From contig NZ_JBHRYB010000016.1 of NCBI RefSeq assembly GCF_042648445.1, forward strand, positions 83,089 through 147,088: DNA of 64,000 nucleotides. Reading direction: 5' to 3'. This DNA is from Bacterioplanoides pacificum. GTDB lineage: Bacteria; Pseudomonadota; Gammaproteobacteria; Pseudomonadales; Oceanobacteraceae. Shown here piece by piece: positions 6,680-15,085 of this stretch. The notes below the pieces were generated by a model that searched no databases, had not been told where the DNA came from, and saw only the letters and a program-made list of their open reading frames with translations. How positions within the stretch are numbered: position 1 is the first letter of the stretch; every line of letters starts with the position of its first letter. Both the position numbers and the translations under genes were made by a program.

Positions 6680-8776
6680 TCAGACATTGGCAAAGCGCTC
6701 GGCTTCGCCCAGCCAGCGCTGAATCAGGGGTTCAACGGTTTGCGGGTGATGATTCCACAACTGCTCGGCCATTTCCCTGACCTGGGGAAGCAGATCGCCA
6801 TCGCGCTGTAAATCGGCTACCCGTAACATCTGCAGGCCGGTCTGACGGGTGCCGAGCATTTCGCCCGGGCCACGAATCATCAGGTCCTGTTCGGCAATAT
6901 AAAAGCCGTCCTGGCTGTCGCGCATTACCTGCAGCCGTTGTTTGCTGGTAAACGACAGCGGTGACTTATACAGCAGTACACAATGGCTTTTGGCACTGCC
7001 ACGACCCACCCGGCCACGTAACTGATGCAGTTGCGCCAGTCCCAGGCGCTCGGGGTTTTCGATTACCATCAGGCTGGCATTTGGCACATCAACCCCCACT
7101 TCAATCACGGTAGTGGCAACCAGCAGGTCCAGCTGATGGTCTTTAAAGGCGGCCATGATGTCGGCTTTTTCGGCCGCCTTCATACGTCCGTGGACCAATC
7201 CGATGCGCAGGTGTGGCAAGGCTTGTTGCAGCTCCTGGGCGGTGTTCTCAGCCGCCTGGCACTGTAGTGCTTCACTTTCCTCGATCAGGGTACAGACCCA
7301 ATACGCCTGAGCGGCGGGTTCACCCCTGGTTGTTGCGGCACAGGCGGCACTGACCCGTTGGATAATTTCCGGTCGTCGGGAATCGGCGATGGCCACAGTG
7401 GTGATCGGGCTGCGCCCGGGGGGCAGCTCATCGATTACGGAGGTGTCCAGATCGGCGTAAGCACTCATCGCCAGGGTGCGCGGAATCGGGGTGGCAGTCA
7501 TGATCAGCTGGTGCGGCGACAGCCCCATCTGCACGCCTTTTTCACGCAGCTCCAGCCGCTGGTGTACACCAAAGCGGTGTTGTTCGTCGACGATAATTAA
7601 CCCCAGCCGGGCGAAGTCGACATCATTCTGAAACAAGGCGTGGGTGCCGACCACCAGTTGCGCGCTGCCATCGGCAATATCACTCAGTGACTGGTTGCGG
7701 GCTTTACCTTTAACCTTGCCGGCCAGCCAGCCACAACGGATGCCGAGTGGCTCAAACCAGGCGGATAAATTATTCAGATGTTGTTCGGCCAGAATTTCAG
7801 TCGGGGCCATCAGGGCCACCTGAAAACCGGCTTCCAGTACATCGCAGGCGGCCAGTGCTGCCACCAGGGTTTTGCCGGAGCCGACATCGCCCTGTACCAG
7901 CCGTAACATAGGATAAGGCTGGCGAATATCCTGTTCGATTTCTTTTACTACCCGCTGCTGAGCGCCGGTCGGGGTAAAGGGCAGCTGCGCCAGTAACTGT
8001 TGTTGCAGCTGTTGCGGGCTGTTGATCGCCGGTGCCTGATGTGCCTGCACCTGCGCGCGGATTTTATGCAGTGACAGCTGGTGAGCCAGTAACTCTTCCA
8101 GAATCAGGCGTTTCTGCGCCGGGTGCTGGCCAGACAACAGGTATTCCAGAGGCGTATTGCGATCGGGCTGATGCAGGAATAATAACGATTCTTCCAGTGT
8201 TGGCAGACGCCACTGTTGCAGCCAGCTGCGCGGCAATAAGTCGGTTAATGCGACCTGCTGGTCACGCAGCAGCTGGTGTGCCTGTTGGTGTAATAACCGC
8301 AACCGTTGCTGGGAAATACCATCGGTGGCCGGGTAAACCGGTGTCAGGCTGGGTTCCAGTGGTTCGTCCAGGCCATCTTCCAATAGCTGGTATTCCGGGT
8401 GATACACTTCCAGACCACTGGCACCGCGGCGTGGTTCGCCATAACAGCGCAGGGTGGCACCGTTGCTGAACTGTTTTTTCTGCGCCGCACTGAAGTGATA
8501 AAAACGCAGGCTGATCACGCCGCTGGCATCCTGCAGTTTGACCAGCAGGCTGCGGCGTTTGCCGAACAACACACTGGCACCACGTACTTCACCCTGAAAC
8601 ACCGCCGGCCGCATCGGCTGCAACCCCGCAATCGGGGTGATACGGCTGCGGTCTTCATAACGGAACGGCAGATGGAAATACAGGTCGGCGAGGGTAAAAA
8701 TATTCAGCTTATGCAGCTGTTCCGCCAGTTTTGGCCCAACGCCCTTCAGCTCTGTCAGCTGGCTTACTTTAGCCAC
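6680..8776 (-). CDS. recG: ATP-dependent DNA helicase RecG
   Basis: A 698-residue protein, close to the usual RecG length. It has an N-terminal wedge/OB region (KGVGPKLAEQL at about 12-22), Walker A GDVGSGKT near residue 297, the DEQH box (DEQHRFGVHQR) near 397, and motif III MTATPIPRT. The C-terminal helicase half has QLRGRVGRG. RecG remodels stalled replication forks and branch-migrates Holliday junctions. It lies 18 bp downstream of oxyR on the same strand, the same oxyR-recG arrangement known in Pseudomonas, so the two are probably co-transcribed. Confidence 0.97.
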   Translation of the reverse strand: MAKVSQLTELKGVGPKLAEQLHKLNIFTLADLYFHLPFRYEDRSRITPIAGLQPMRPAVFQGEVRGASVLFGKRRSLLVKLQDASGVISLRFYHFSAAQKKQFSNGATLRCYGEPRRGASGLEVYHPEYQLLEDGLDEPLEPSLTPVYPATDGISQQRLRLLHQQAHQLLRDQQVALTDLLPRSWLQQWRLPTLEESLLFLHQPDRNTPLEYLLSGQHPAQKRLILEELLAHQLSLHKIRAQVQAHQAPAINSPQQLQQQLLAQLPFTPTGAQQRVVKEIEQDIRQPYPMLRLVQGDVGSGKTLVAALAACDVLEAGFQVALMAPTEILAEQHLNNLSAWFEPLGIRCGWLAGKVKGKARNQSLSDIADGSAQLVVGTHALFQNDVDFARLGLIIVDEQHRFGVHQRLELREKGVQMGLSPHQLIMTATPIPRTLAMSAYADLDTSVIDELPPGRSPITTVAIADSRRPEIIQRVSAACAATTRGEPAAQAYWVCTLIEESEALQCQAAENTAQELQQALPHLRIGLVHGRMKAAEKADIMAAFKDHQLDLLVATTVIEVGVDVPNASLMVIENPERLGLAQLHQLRGRVGRGSAKSHCVLLYKSPLSFTSKQRLQVMRDSQDGFYIAEQDLMIRGPGEMLGTRQTGLQMLRVADLQRDGDLLPQVREMAEQLWNHHPQTVEPLIQRWLGEAERFANV

Positions 8777-8794
8777 GTATGCTCCCGAAGAATA

Positions 8795-9691
8795 TCAGCT
8801 GATACGACACTGGCGGGCGGTATCGAGCAACAGATCAACCGCCTGGCCACGAGGGAAGCTGGCACGCCAGGCCAGGGCCACGGTACGGCTCGGCGATGGC
8901 GTGGTAAACGGCCGGGTCATGACCAGATTCTGGTCGAGGTTGCTGACCGCGGATTCCGGCAGCACTGTGATGCCCAGTCCGGTGCCCACCATATGCTTCA
9001 GTGTTTCCAGCGAGCTGCCTTCGGTGACGGTGCCCAGCCGGGTGTGGTGTTTTTTGCTCAGTGCCGGGCAGGCTTCAAACACCTGGTCACGGAAGCAATG
9101 GCCTTCCCCCAGCATCAGCAGATCTTCGTCGATCAGCTGCTCCGGTTCGATATTGTCCTGTTTGCCCCAGGGGTGATCCTTGGGCATCACCACAACAAAA
9201 TTTTCGTCGTACAGCGGCCGGGTCAGGACGTCGGGTTCATTAAACGGCAGGGCAACAATAATGGCGTCCAGTTCACCGTCGCGCAGCTGTTTGCGTAACA
9301 CACCGGTGTAGTTTTCTTCCAGATACAGCGGCATTGTGGCGGCCTGTTGATGAATCTGCGGTACCAGGTGGGGAAACAGATACGGACCGATGGTGAAAAT
9401 CGCACCCAGCTTCAGCGGCGTGGCGAGCTGATCTTTGCCGGCGCTGGCGATGTCTTTGATGGCGCGAGACTCTTCCAGTACCTTTTGTGCCTGAGCGACA
9501 ATCTGTTCACCCAGAGGGGTTACAGTCACCGAGCTTTTGCTGCGTTCGAAGATGGCAATTTCAAGCTCGCTTTCGAGCTTTTTTATCGCTACGCTCAGCG
9601 TGGGCTGGCTGACAAAACATTTTTCAGCGGCCCGCCCGAAATGGCGTTCCTGAGCAAGGGTGACGATGTACTTCAGCTCGGTTAATGTCAT
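8795..9691 (-). CDS. oxyR: Hydrogen-peroxide-sensing LysR regulator OxyR
   Basis: A 298-residue LysR-family regulator. The N-terminal helix-turn-helix reads ELKYIVTLAQERHFGRAAE with SQPTLSVAIKKLE. The redox cysteines fall at C199 and C208 in GEGHCFRDQVFEAC, exactly the spacing and numbering of E. coli OxyR. This supports disulfide-based peroxide sensing. Likely targets in the window are ahpC and ahpF, although I could not find a convincing OxyR site there. It is the first gene of an oxyR-recG unit and is divergent from the SDR gene. Confidence 0.96.
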   Translation of the reverse strand: MTLTELKYIVTLAQERHFGRAAEKCFVSQPTLSVAIKKLESELEIAIFERSKSSVTVTPLGEQIVAQAQKVLEESRAIKDIASAGKDQLATPLKLGAIFTIGPYLFPHLVPQIHQQAATMPLYLEENYTGVLRKQLRDGELDAIIVALPFNEPDVLTRPLYDENFVVVMPKDHPWGKQDNIEPEQLIDEDLLMLGEGHCFRDQVFEACPALSKKHHTRLGTVTEGSSLETLKHMVGTGLGITVLPESAVSNLDQNLVMTRPFTTPSPSRTVALAWRASFPRGQAVDLLLDTARQCRIS

Positions 9692-9863
9692 AACGACCTC
9701 GGTAAGAGAGTTGCCGCCTTATTGGCAGGTTAAATAGAGAACTCTGATTCGATTTAGCTTACCTATGGTGTTGGGTGAAATAAAGGGCGAAATAAAGCCT
9801 GCTAATATAAAAATCAGAACTGCAGACAAAAGCAGTAACGCATGAATGTTTGGAGGGAAGTAC

Positions 9864-10715
9864 ATGGCTCGGATTCTGGTTGTGGGGGCTGGTGATATCG
9901 GCGGCCACCTGGCGGAAAAACTGGTCAGCTCTGGTCATCAGGTATGGGGCCTGAGACGTTCTGATAAACCCATTGCCACCGGAGTGGAGCTGATCCGCGC
10001 CGATGTGGCAGACCCGGAAACACTGCTCGACTTACCCGATGCCATCGACATTGTGGTTTACAGTGTGGCGTCACCGGTGTTTTCCAAGGAGGGGTATCAC
10101 ACCTACTACTACAAGGGCTTACGTAATGTGCTCCGGGCGGTAAAACCACTCAACCCTAAGCGGGTGTTTTTTGTTTCCAGCTCCAGCGTTTATCACCAGA
10201 TGGACGGTGAATGGGTGGATGAGAGCAGTGATACCCAGCCGGCCAGTTTTGCCGGTAAAGAAATGCTGGCAGCGGAACAGGCATTACTCAAAGATAAGCT
10301 GCCAGGCACAGTAGTGCGGTTAACCGGTATTTATGGCCCGGGGCGTAACCGCATGATTGAACAGGCCAAAAAAGGCAGTCATTGCGATCCGGAGCCGCCG
10401 GTGTGGACGAACCGCATTCATCGTGATGACTGTGTTGGGGTGTTGCAGTTGCTGGTGGATAAAGCCCTCAGTGATGAACCACTGGATGATGTTTATCTGG
10501 CAACCGATGACGAACCCGCCACCCTGTACGATGTACTGGAGTGGATGAAAGACCGCATCGGTGATGTGGAAGACGACCACGACCTGCCGGAAGCGACCCG
10601 GCGTGCTAACCGGCGCTGCAATAATCAGAAAATCAAAGCGCTGGGTTATCGTTTCCGCTACCCGGATTACCGCCAGGGTTATGACAAACAACTAACGGAC
10701 ATGGGCCTGGTGTAA
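9864..10715 (+). CDS. NAD(P)-dependent epimerase/dehydratase-like SDR protein
   Basis: A 283-residue extended/atypical SDR protein. The N-terminal Rossmann motif is GAGDIGG (residues 8-14) and SSSSVYH lies further in. A C-terminal substrate-binding part carries NRIHRDDCVGVLQ. The usual YxxxK pair is not clear: the tyrosine in SSVYH is not followed by lysine at the standard spacing, and the nearest lysine is in AGKEML. Catalysis is therefore uncertain. The start at 9864 is chosen because GGAGG lies 7 bases before it; an upstream ATG at 9846 falls before that site. It is divergent from oxyR and stands alone. Family is clear, substrate unknown. Confidence 0.8.
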   Translation: MARILVVGAGDIGGHLAEKLVSSGHQVWGLRRSDKPIATGVELIRADVADPETLLDLPDAIDIVVYSVASPVFSKEGYHTYYYKGLRNVLRAVKPLNPKRVFFVSSSSVYHQMDGEWVDESSDTQPASFAGKEMLAAEQALLKDKLPGTVVRLTGIYGPGRNRMIEQAKKGSHCDPEPPVWTNRIHRDDCVGVLQLLVDKALSDEPLDDVYLATDDEPATLYDVLEWMKDRIGDVEDDHDLPEATRRANRRCNNQKIKALGYRFRYPDYRQGYDKQLTDMGLV

Positions 10716-10791
10716 CGCACCGGCCCGGTGACTCAAGGCTGTTAAATTGTAATGCCTGAGCTAAAACAATACCTTTTGCCGTGGATCTTTG

Positions 10792-10826
10792 TATAATTCG
10801 CAATCTTATTGAGAATTAATCTGATT
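10792..10826 (+). promoter_or_regulatory. feoABC promoter -10 and Fur box
   Basis: A perfect TATAAT at 10792-10797 is followed by a Fur-box-like 19-mer at 10808-10826 (ATTGAGAATTAATCTGATT). By eye this matches about 15 of 19 positions of the pseudomonad-type Fur site AATGAGAATTATTATTATT. Fur bound over the transcription start would block feo expression when iron is plentiful. No good -35 is visible at the expected spacing. Confidence 0.65.
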
Positions 10827-10842
10827 TTCCCTGAGAGGTATT

Positions 10843-11073
10843 ATGCGACTGGGCGAATTGTCTGCCGGGCAGACGGCCCGGGTGCTGGCATTCCTGGATA
10901 TGGACCCGGCCATCCGCAAAAAACTGCTGGCGCTGGGGCTGTTGCCTAACCGTCAGGTGCAGTTTGTGCGTCGTGCACCGTTGGGTGATCCGATCCAGCT
11001 GCGCATCGGGTCTTCACAATTCAGTATCCGTCAGGCGCTGGCGGAAAAAATCCACGTAGAGTTAGTTGTATGA
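10843..11073 (+). CDS. feoA: Ferrous iron transport protein A
   Basis: A 76-residue SH3-like FeoA (MRLGELSAGQTARVLAF at the start, VRRAPLGDPIQLRIG near 47-60). FeoA is a small cytosolic protein that supports FeoB-mediated Fe(II) uptake. The ribosome binding site is GAGAGG just upstream of the ATG. Its stop overlaps the feoB start as ATGA, so translation is coupled. A Fur box precedes it. Confidence 0.95.
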   Translation: MRLGELSAGQTARVLAFLDMDPAIRKKLLALGLLPNRQVQFVRRAPLGDPIQLRIGSSQFSIRQALAEKIHVELVV

Positions 11074-13346
11074 GCCTGCATATTGTCACCGTAGGCAATC
11101 CCAATAGTGGAAAAACCTCACTGTTTAATGCCCTCACCGGTAGCCGCCAGCAGGTGGGTAACTGGAGCGGTGTCACCGTCGATAAAAAAGAAGGTCAGCT
11201 GCTGCTGGCGGGTGAACGTGCCCGTCTGATCGACCTGCCGGGTATTTATTCGCTCGATGCAAACGATCAGCATTCCCTCGACGAACAGATTGCCTTTTCT
11301 TATATCACCAGCAAAACCCCGGATCTGATCATTAATGTGGTGGATGCCACCACACTGGAGCGTGGTTTATACCTGACGCTGCAGCTGCGGGAGTTGGGCC
11401 TGCCGATGCTGGTGGTGCTGAATAAAATGGATGCCGCCAAACGTAAGCGACTGATCATCGACCATGGCGCGCTGGAGCAGGCGCTGGGTTGCCCGGTAGT
11501 GCCGTTATCAGCCCATAAACAGCAGCAGGTTAAGCAGTTCTGCAAGCAGCTGCCACAACAATTGCAGCAGCTGAGCAACCTTAAACCACTGACACTGGAT
11601 TATGGCGCTGAAGTAGCAAGGCAACAGCAGCAGCTGGCGCCACTGGCACAGCAGTTATTGCCGGCACTGGATTCACGGGCACTGGCGTTACGGCTGCTGG
11701 AACACGATAACTGGCTGCTGGATAAACTCGATGAAACACAGCGGGCAGAAGTGACCCGGGCAAGCCATCAGCTCGATATCGATCTGGATTTACAGGTCGC
11801 CGACAGCCGCTTCAGCTGGATTTATCAGCTGACTCAGCAAGCGGTCGGGCAGAGCGGCAAGCTGAGTGCCGGAGTCAGCGATAAAATAGATCGCTTGCTG
11901 TTAAATCAGTGGCTGGGGATACCGCTGTTTCTGGCAGTGATGTACCTGATGTTCCAGTTTTCTATCAATATTGGCAGTGCCTTTATCGACTTCTTTGATA
12001 TTGCTGCCGGTGCGCTGTTTGTTGATGGTGTCAGCGAAGTGATGGCGGCACTGGGGCTGCCCGGCTGGCTGGATATTATCGTTGCTCAGGGCTTTGGTGC
12101 CGGTATTCAGACGGTGTTGACCTTTATTCCGGTGATCGCTTGTTTGTATCTGTTTTTATCCGTACTGGAAAGCTCCGGTTATCTGGCCCGCGCGTCGTTT
12201 GTGGTTGACCGCTTAATGCAGAAAATCGGCCTGCCGGGTAAATCGTTTGTACCTATGGTGATGGGGTTTGGCTGTACCGTACCCGCGGTGATGGCGGCCC
12301 GTACGCTGGATAAGGAACGCGAACGGCTGATCACCAGTTTTATGAGCCCGTTTATGTCGTGTGGCGCACGTTTACCGGTGTATGCCTTGTTTGTTGCCGC
12401 ATTTTTTCCGGACAATGGCCAGGATGTGGTCTTTCTGCTGTATTTATGTGGCGTGGCGGCCGCCATTCTGACCGGCCTGGTGTTGCGCTATACCCTGTTG
12501 CCCGGCAGCAGTGAAAATTTGTTATTGGAAATGCCCGATTACGAAGTGCCGAGCCTGCGCAATATCAGCATTAAAACCTGGCAAAAGCTGAAAGGTTTTT
12601 TAACCGGTGCCGGTAAAACCATCGTCTGGGTGGTGGCGGTGTTAAGTGTATTGAACAGTATCAGTCTGGATGGTCGTTTTGGTGACCTGAAAGCCGGTGA
12701 ATCCATTCTGGCGAAAACCAGCCAGGCCATTACTCCGTTGTTCGCCCCGATTGGGGTTGAGCAGGATAACTGGGAAGCGACGATTGGTATTGTGACCGGC
12801 ATTTTTGCCAAAGAAGCGGTGGTGGGTACGTTAAACAGCCTGTACTCCGGCGCCACTGATGATGGTGGCGAATACGATCTGCTGGCCAGCCTGCAACAGG
12901 CGCTGCAAACCATTCCGGAAAATCTGTTTGATATCAGTGCCAGTGACCCGATCGGTCTGGATATCGGTGATATTTCGACGCTGGAAAATGCCGCCCAACA
13001 GCAGGAGGTGGAAGTCACCACGCTGAGCACCCTGCAGAGTAAGTTTAACGGCACGGTCGGTGCCTTTGCTTATATGTTGTTTATTTTGCTGTATACCCCT
13101 TGCGCTGCGGCGATGGGGGCCTTCGTCCGTGAAGTCGGACCGCGCTGGTCGGCTTTTATTGCCAGCTGGTCGATGGCCATGGCCTTTATGGTCGCGACGC
13201 TGTTTTATCAGCTGGCCACCTTTGCCCGGCATCCACTGAGTTCGTCACTCTGGGTGTTGGTGTATCTGGTGTTATTTATACTGGTTGTCGGCCTGATGCG
13301 TCGTCGCGGAGATGTATTAGCCAGCCGCTGGGAGTTAGCCGGATGA
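11070..13346 (+). CDS. feoB: Ferrous iron transporter FeoB
   Basis: A 758-residue inner-membrane Fe(II) transporter. The N-terminal G domain shows G1 GNPNSGKTS (9-17), DLPGIYSLD and NKMD. The membrane part carries the conserved FeoB gate signatures ESSGYLARASF, GFGCTVPA and SPFMSCGARLPVY. GTP hydrolysis by the soluble domain is needed for iron passage. It overlaps feoA and feoC by ATGA at both ends, giving a tightly coupled three-gene unit. Length is normal and no motif is missing. Confidence 0.97.
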   Translation: MSLHIVTVGNPNSGKTSLFNALTGSRQQVGNWSGVTVDKKEGQLLLAGERARLIDLPGIYSLDANDQHSLDEQIAFSYITSKTPDLIINVVDATTLERGLYLTLQLRELGLPMLVVLNKMDAAKRKRLIIDHGALEQALGCPVVPLSAHKQQQVKQFCKQLPQQLQQLSNLKPLTLDYGAEVARQQQQLAPLAQQLLPALDSRALALRLLEHDNWLLDKLDETQRAEVTRASHQLDIDLDLQVADSRFSWIYQLTQQAVGQSGKLSAGVSDKIDRLLLNQWLGIPLFLAVMYLMFQFSINIGSAFIDFFDIAAGALFVDGVSEVMAALGLPGWLDIIVAQGFGAGIQTVLTFIPVIACLYLFLSVLESSGYLARASFVVDRLMQKIGLPGKSFVPMVMGFGCTVPAVMAARTLDKERERLITSFMSPFMSCGARLPVYALFVAAFFPDNGQDVVFLLYLCGVAAAILTGLVLRYTLLPGSSENLLLEMPDYEVPSLRNISIKTWQKLKGFLTGAGKTIVWVVAVLSVLNSISLDGRFGDLKAGESILAKTSQAITPLFAPIGVEQDNWEATIGIVTGIFAKEAVVGTLNSLYSGATDDGGEYDLLASLQQALQTIPENLFDISASDPIGLDIGDISTLENAAQQQEVEVTTLSTLQSKFNGTVGAFAYMLFILLYTPCAAAMGAFVREVGPRWSAFIASWSMAMAFMVATLFYQLATFARHPLSSSLWVLVYLVLFILVVGLMRRRGDVLASRWELAG

Positions 13347-13588
13347 TTTTGCAACAACTGAAGCAGGCGCTGGAAGATCAGGGCTGGGTGGAGCAGCGTA
13401 ATCTGATGCGGCGTTTTAATCTGTCTGAGGATGCGCTGGATTCGATGTTAAGTATCTGGATGCGGCGTGGGCTGGTGGTGCGTAATACTGCCGCTGGCTG
13501 CTCCGGCGGTTGTGGTTGTGGCGATGCCTCCGGCGGTGTGCAATACCGCTGGGCGCAAGCCGGCACCATAGGAATTCAGCAGAATTAA
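13343..13588 (+). CDS. feoC: FeoC-like winged-helix protein with cysteine cluster
   Basis: An 81-residue small protein. Residues 1-45 form a winged-helix-like region (LQQLKQALEDQGWVEQRNL), followed by AGCSGGCGCG, with cysteines at 53, 57 and 59. FeoC proteins bind an Fe-S cluster or metal through such cysteines and modulate or stabilise FeoB. Only three closely spaced cysteines are present, so the ligand set may be incomplete or shared between monomers. It overlaps feoB by ATGA and is the last gene of the operon. Confidence 0.88.
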   Translation: MILQQLKQALEDQGWVEQRNLMRRFNLSEDALDSMLSIWMRRGLVVRNTAAGCSGGCGCGDASGGVQYRWAQAGTIGIQQN

Positions 13589-13679
13589 GTGGGCCTCAGA
13601 CAAAAACATCTAAACAACCGTCGTAATTATAACCAGCTGCTACACTTAAAAGACTCATTAAACTGTGTCGGAGGTTGCT

Positions 13680-14213
13680 GTGAACGACTCCAGGGAAGAA
13701 GAATATGACCTGAGCGACGGCCAGCGTCTTACTGTTCTGGAAGGTTATGTCGCTACTAACCGTAATATTCTGCTTGTGATGGCTCTGATTGCGCTGGTGG
13801 GCGTATCGGTGGCGGTGACTGTGGTGGTGCTGAAGTTTTCTCAGCCGAAAGTGATTTATGTCGAGCAGCGTGATTTTAATTCGCTGGCAAAACAGGTGGA
13901 GTTTCTGGAAACCAGCTCCGAGCGCTGGCAGGGTCAGTTATCAGACATCAATGCCATTCTCGACAGCAGCAGTGCGTCGGCTTTCAAAGAGTTATTGCTC
14001 GATCAGGAACAGAGTTATCAGCTGCATCTGACCGCCCTGAAGCAGGGCATGAAAGATCTGTCGCGTATGATGCCGGGGTCCCGCACCTGGCTGGAGATCT
14101 ATAACGAAAAGATGGATCTGGCGCTGAAACAGAGCAAAGCCCGGCAGCAGCAACTGGAGCGCTTACAAACCAAACGCTTATCACGTCTGGCGAAGCCGCT
14201 GAATGATGAATAA
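13680..14213 (+). CDS. Single-pass membrane protein with coiled coil, function unknown
   Basis: About 177 residues from the GTG at 13680, which has GGAGG 5 bases upstream; a GTG at 13665 precedes that site. A short acidic cytoplasmic N-terminus is followed by one transmembrane segment (ILLVMALIALVGVSVAVTVV, about residues 30-50). A helical tail of about 125 residues is rich in Q, E, K and L and likely forms a coiled coil. No enzymatic motif is visible. It follows feoABC but has its own 90-bp leader, and ends at a strong terminator. I do not recognise the family. Confidence 0.75.
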   Translation: MNDSREEEYDLSDGQRLTVLEGYVATNRNILLVMALIALVGVSVAVTVVVLKFSQPKVIYVEQRDFNSLAKQVEFLETSSERWQGQLSDINAILDSSSASAFKELLLDQEQSYQLHLTALKQGMKDLSRMMPGSRTWLEIYNEKMDLALKQSKARQQQLERLQTKRLSRLAKPLNDE

Positions 14214-14236
14214 TTCATGCCCGCAGGCTGAACCAC

Positions 14237-14262
14237 AACCCGGCATTTTGCCGGGTTTTTTC
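14237..14262 (+). terminator. Rho-independent terminator after the coiled-coil membrane protein gene
   Basis: A perfect 9-bp stem AACCCGGCA/TGCCGGGTT with a TTT loop is followed by a run of T residues. It sits 24 bp after the stop codon. Confidence 0.88.
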
Positions 14263-14285
14263 TGGTTTAAACCAACGACCGTAAT

Positions 14286-14936
14286 TTAACCGCGATGATC
14301 GGAGACAAACGGATTGCTGCGGCGCTCCTGACCGAAGGTCGAGTTCGGACCATGGCCACAGATAAATTCAATATCATCCCCCAGCGGGAATAACTTTTCC
14401 CGGATTGAGGAAATCAGTTGAGCATGGTCACCCTGGGGAAAATCGGTACGGCCAATCGAGCCGTTAAATAACACATCGCCAACAAAGGCCAGTTTTGCCG
14501 CAGCGTTATAAAACACCACATGACCGGGGGTGTGACCCGGCGTGTGCAGCACGTCAAAACTCAGCTCGCCCACCTGCACCTGGTCGCCGTCGTTAAGCCA
14601 GCGATCCGGGGTAAAACTTTCCACCGCCGGGAAGCCAAACATGGCGGATTGTTGCGCCAGGCTCTGAATCCAGAACAGGTCGCCCTGATGTGGCCCCTCA
14701 ATGGTCAGATCCAGATCTTTGGCCAGCTCAGCTGTGCCTCCGGCATGATCAATATGGGCATGAGTCAGCAGAATCTTGGTTGCGGTCGCTCCCATCTGCT
14801 TCAGCTGTTGTTTGATTTTGTCGGTTTCACCACCCGGATCAATCACCGCAGCCTGTTTACTGTGGTTGCACATCAGAATGGTGCAGTTCTGGGCGAAGGC
14901 GGTTACCGGTACCACGGCAACGGATAACGCGGACAT
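14286..14936 (-). CDS. MBL-fold metallo-hydrolase (glyoxalase II-like, YcbL type)
   Basis: A 216-residue metallo-beta-lactamase-fold hydrolase. The metal motif THAHIDHAGG gives H59, H61, D63 and H64. Further ligand regions are HTPGHTPGHVVFY and the C-terminal FICGHGPNSTFGQER. This is the YcbL/glyoxalase II-like branch that hydrolyses thioesters; the exact substrate is unknown. The ribosome binding site GAGAGAG precedes the ATG. The first 16 residues are moderately hydrophobic (SVAVVPVTAFA) but belong to the first beta strand, so I read the protein as cytosolic. Confidence 0.88.
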   Translation of the reverse strand: MSALSVAVVPVTAFAQNCTILMCNHSKQAAVIDPGGETDKIKQQLKQMGATATKILLTHAHIDHAGGTAELAKDLDLTIEGPHQGDLFWIQSLAQQSAMFGFPAVESFTPDRWLNDGDQVQVGELSFDVLHTPGHTPGHVVFYNAAAKLAFVGDVLFNGSIGRTDFPQGDHAQLISSIREKLFPLGDDIEFICGHGPNSTFGQERRSNPFVSDHRG

Positions 14937-15020
14937 AACGCTCTCTCATTTAGCTTGTCATTATGGCGGCTAGGGTAAACCCGGAGAACGGGAAAGACCA
15001 GTGAAGAAGCGTTAGCTGTG

Positions 15021-15052
15021 GCCCGGCAAAGTCCTCCATGGCTTTGCCGGGC
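15021..15052. repeat. Intergenic hairpin with TCCTCCATGG loop
   Basis: A perfect 11-bp stem GCCCGGCAAAG/CTTTGCCGGGC encloses a loop containing TCCATGG. A second smaller hairpin (CCGGCTTTGAAAGGCCGG) follows at about 15066-15083. It lies between two minus-strand genes and lacks a T-run. It may be a relative of the TCC-loop elements or an RNA-stability hairpin. Confidence 0.5.
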
Positions 15053-15085
15053 AGGCTCAGAAGAGCCGGCTTTGAAAGGCCGGAC

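Noticed and set aside
8399..9298. 299-codon plus-strand open frame across recG and oxyR
   Set aside because: It spans two well-supported minus-strand genes and has no family features; shadow.
9692..9863. OxyR autoregulatory site in the oxyR-SDR gap
   Set aside because: ATAG and CTAT fragments occur but do not form the spaced motif; too weak to call.
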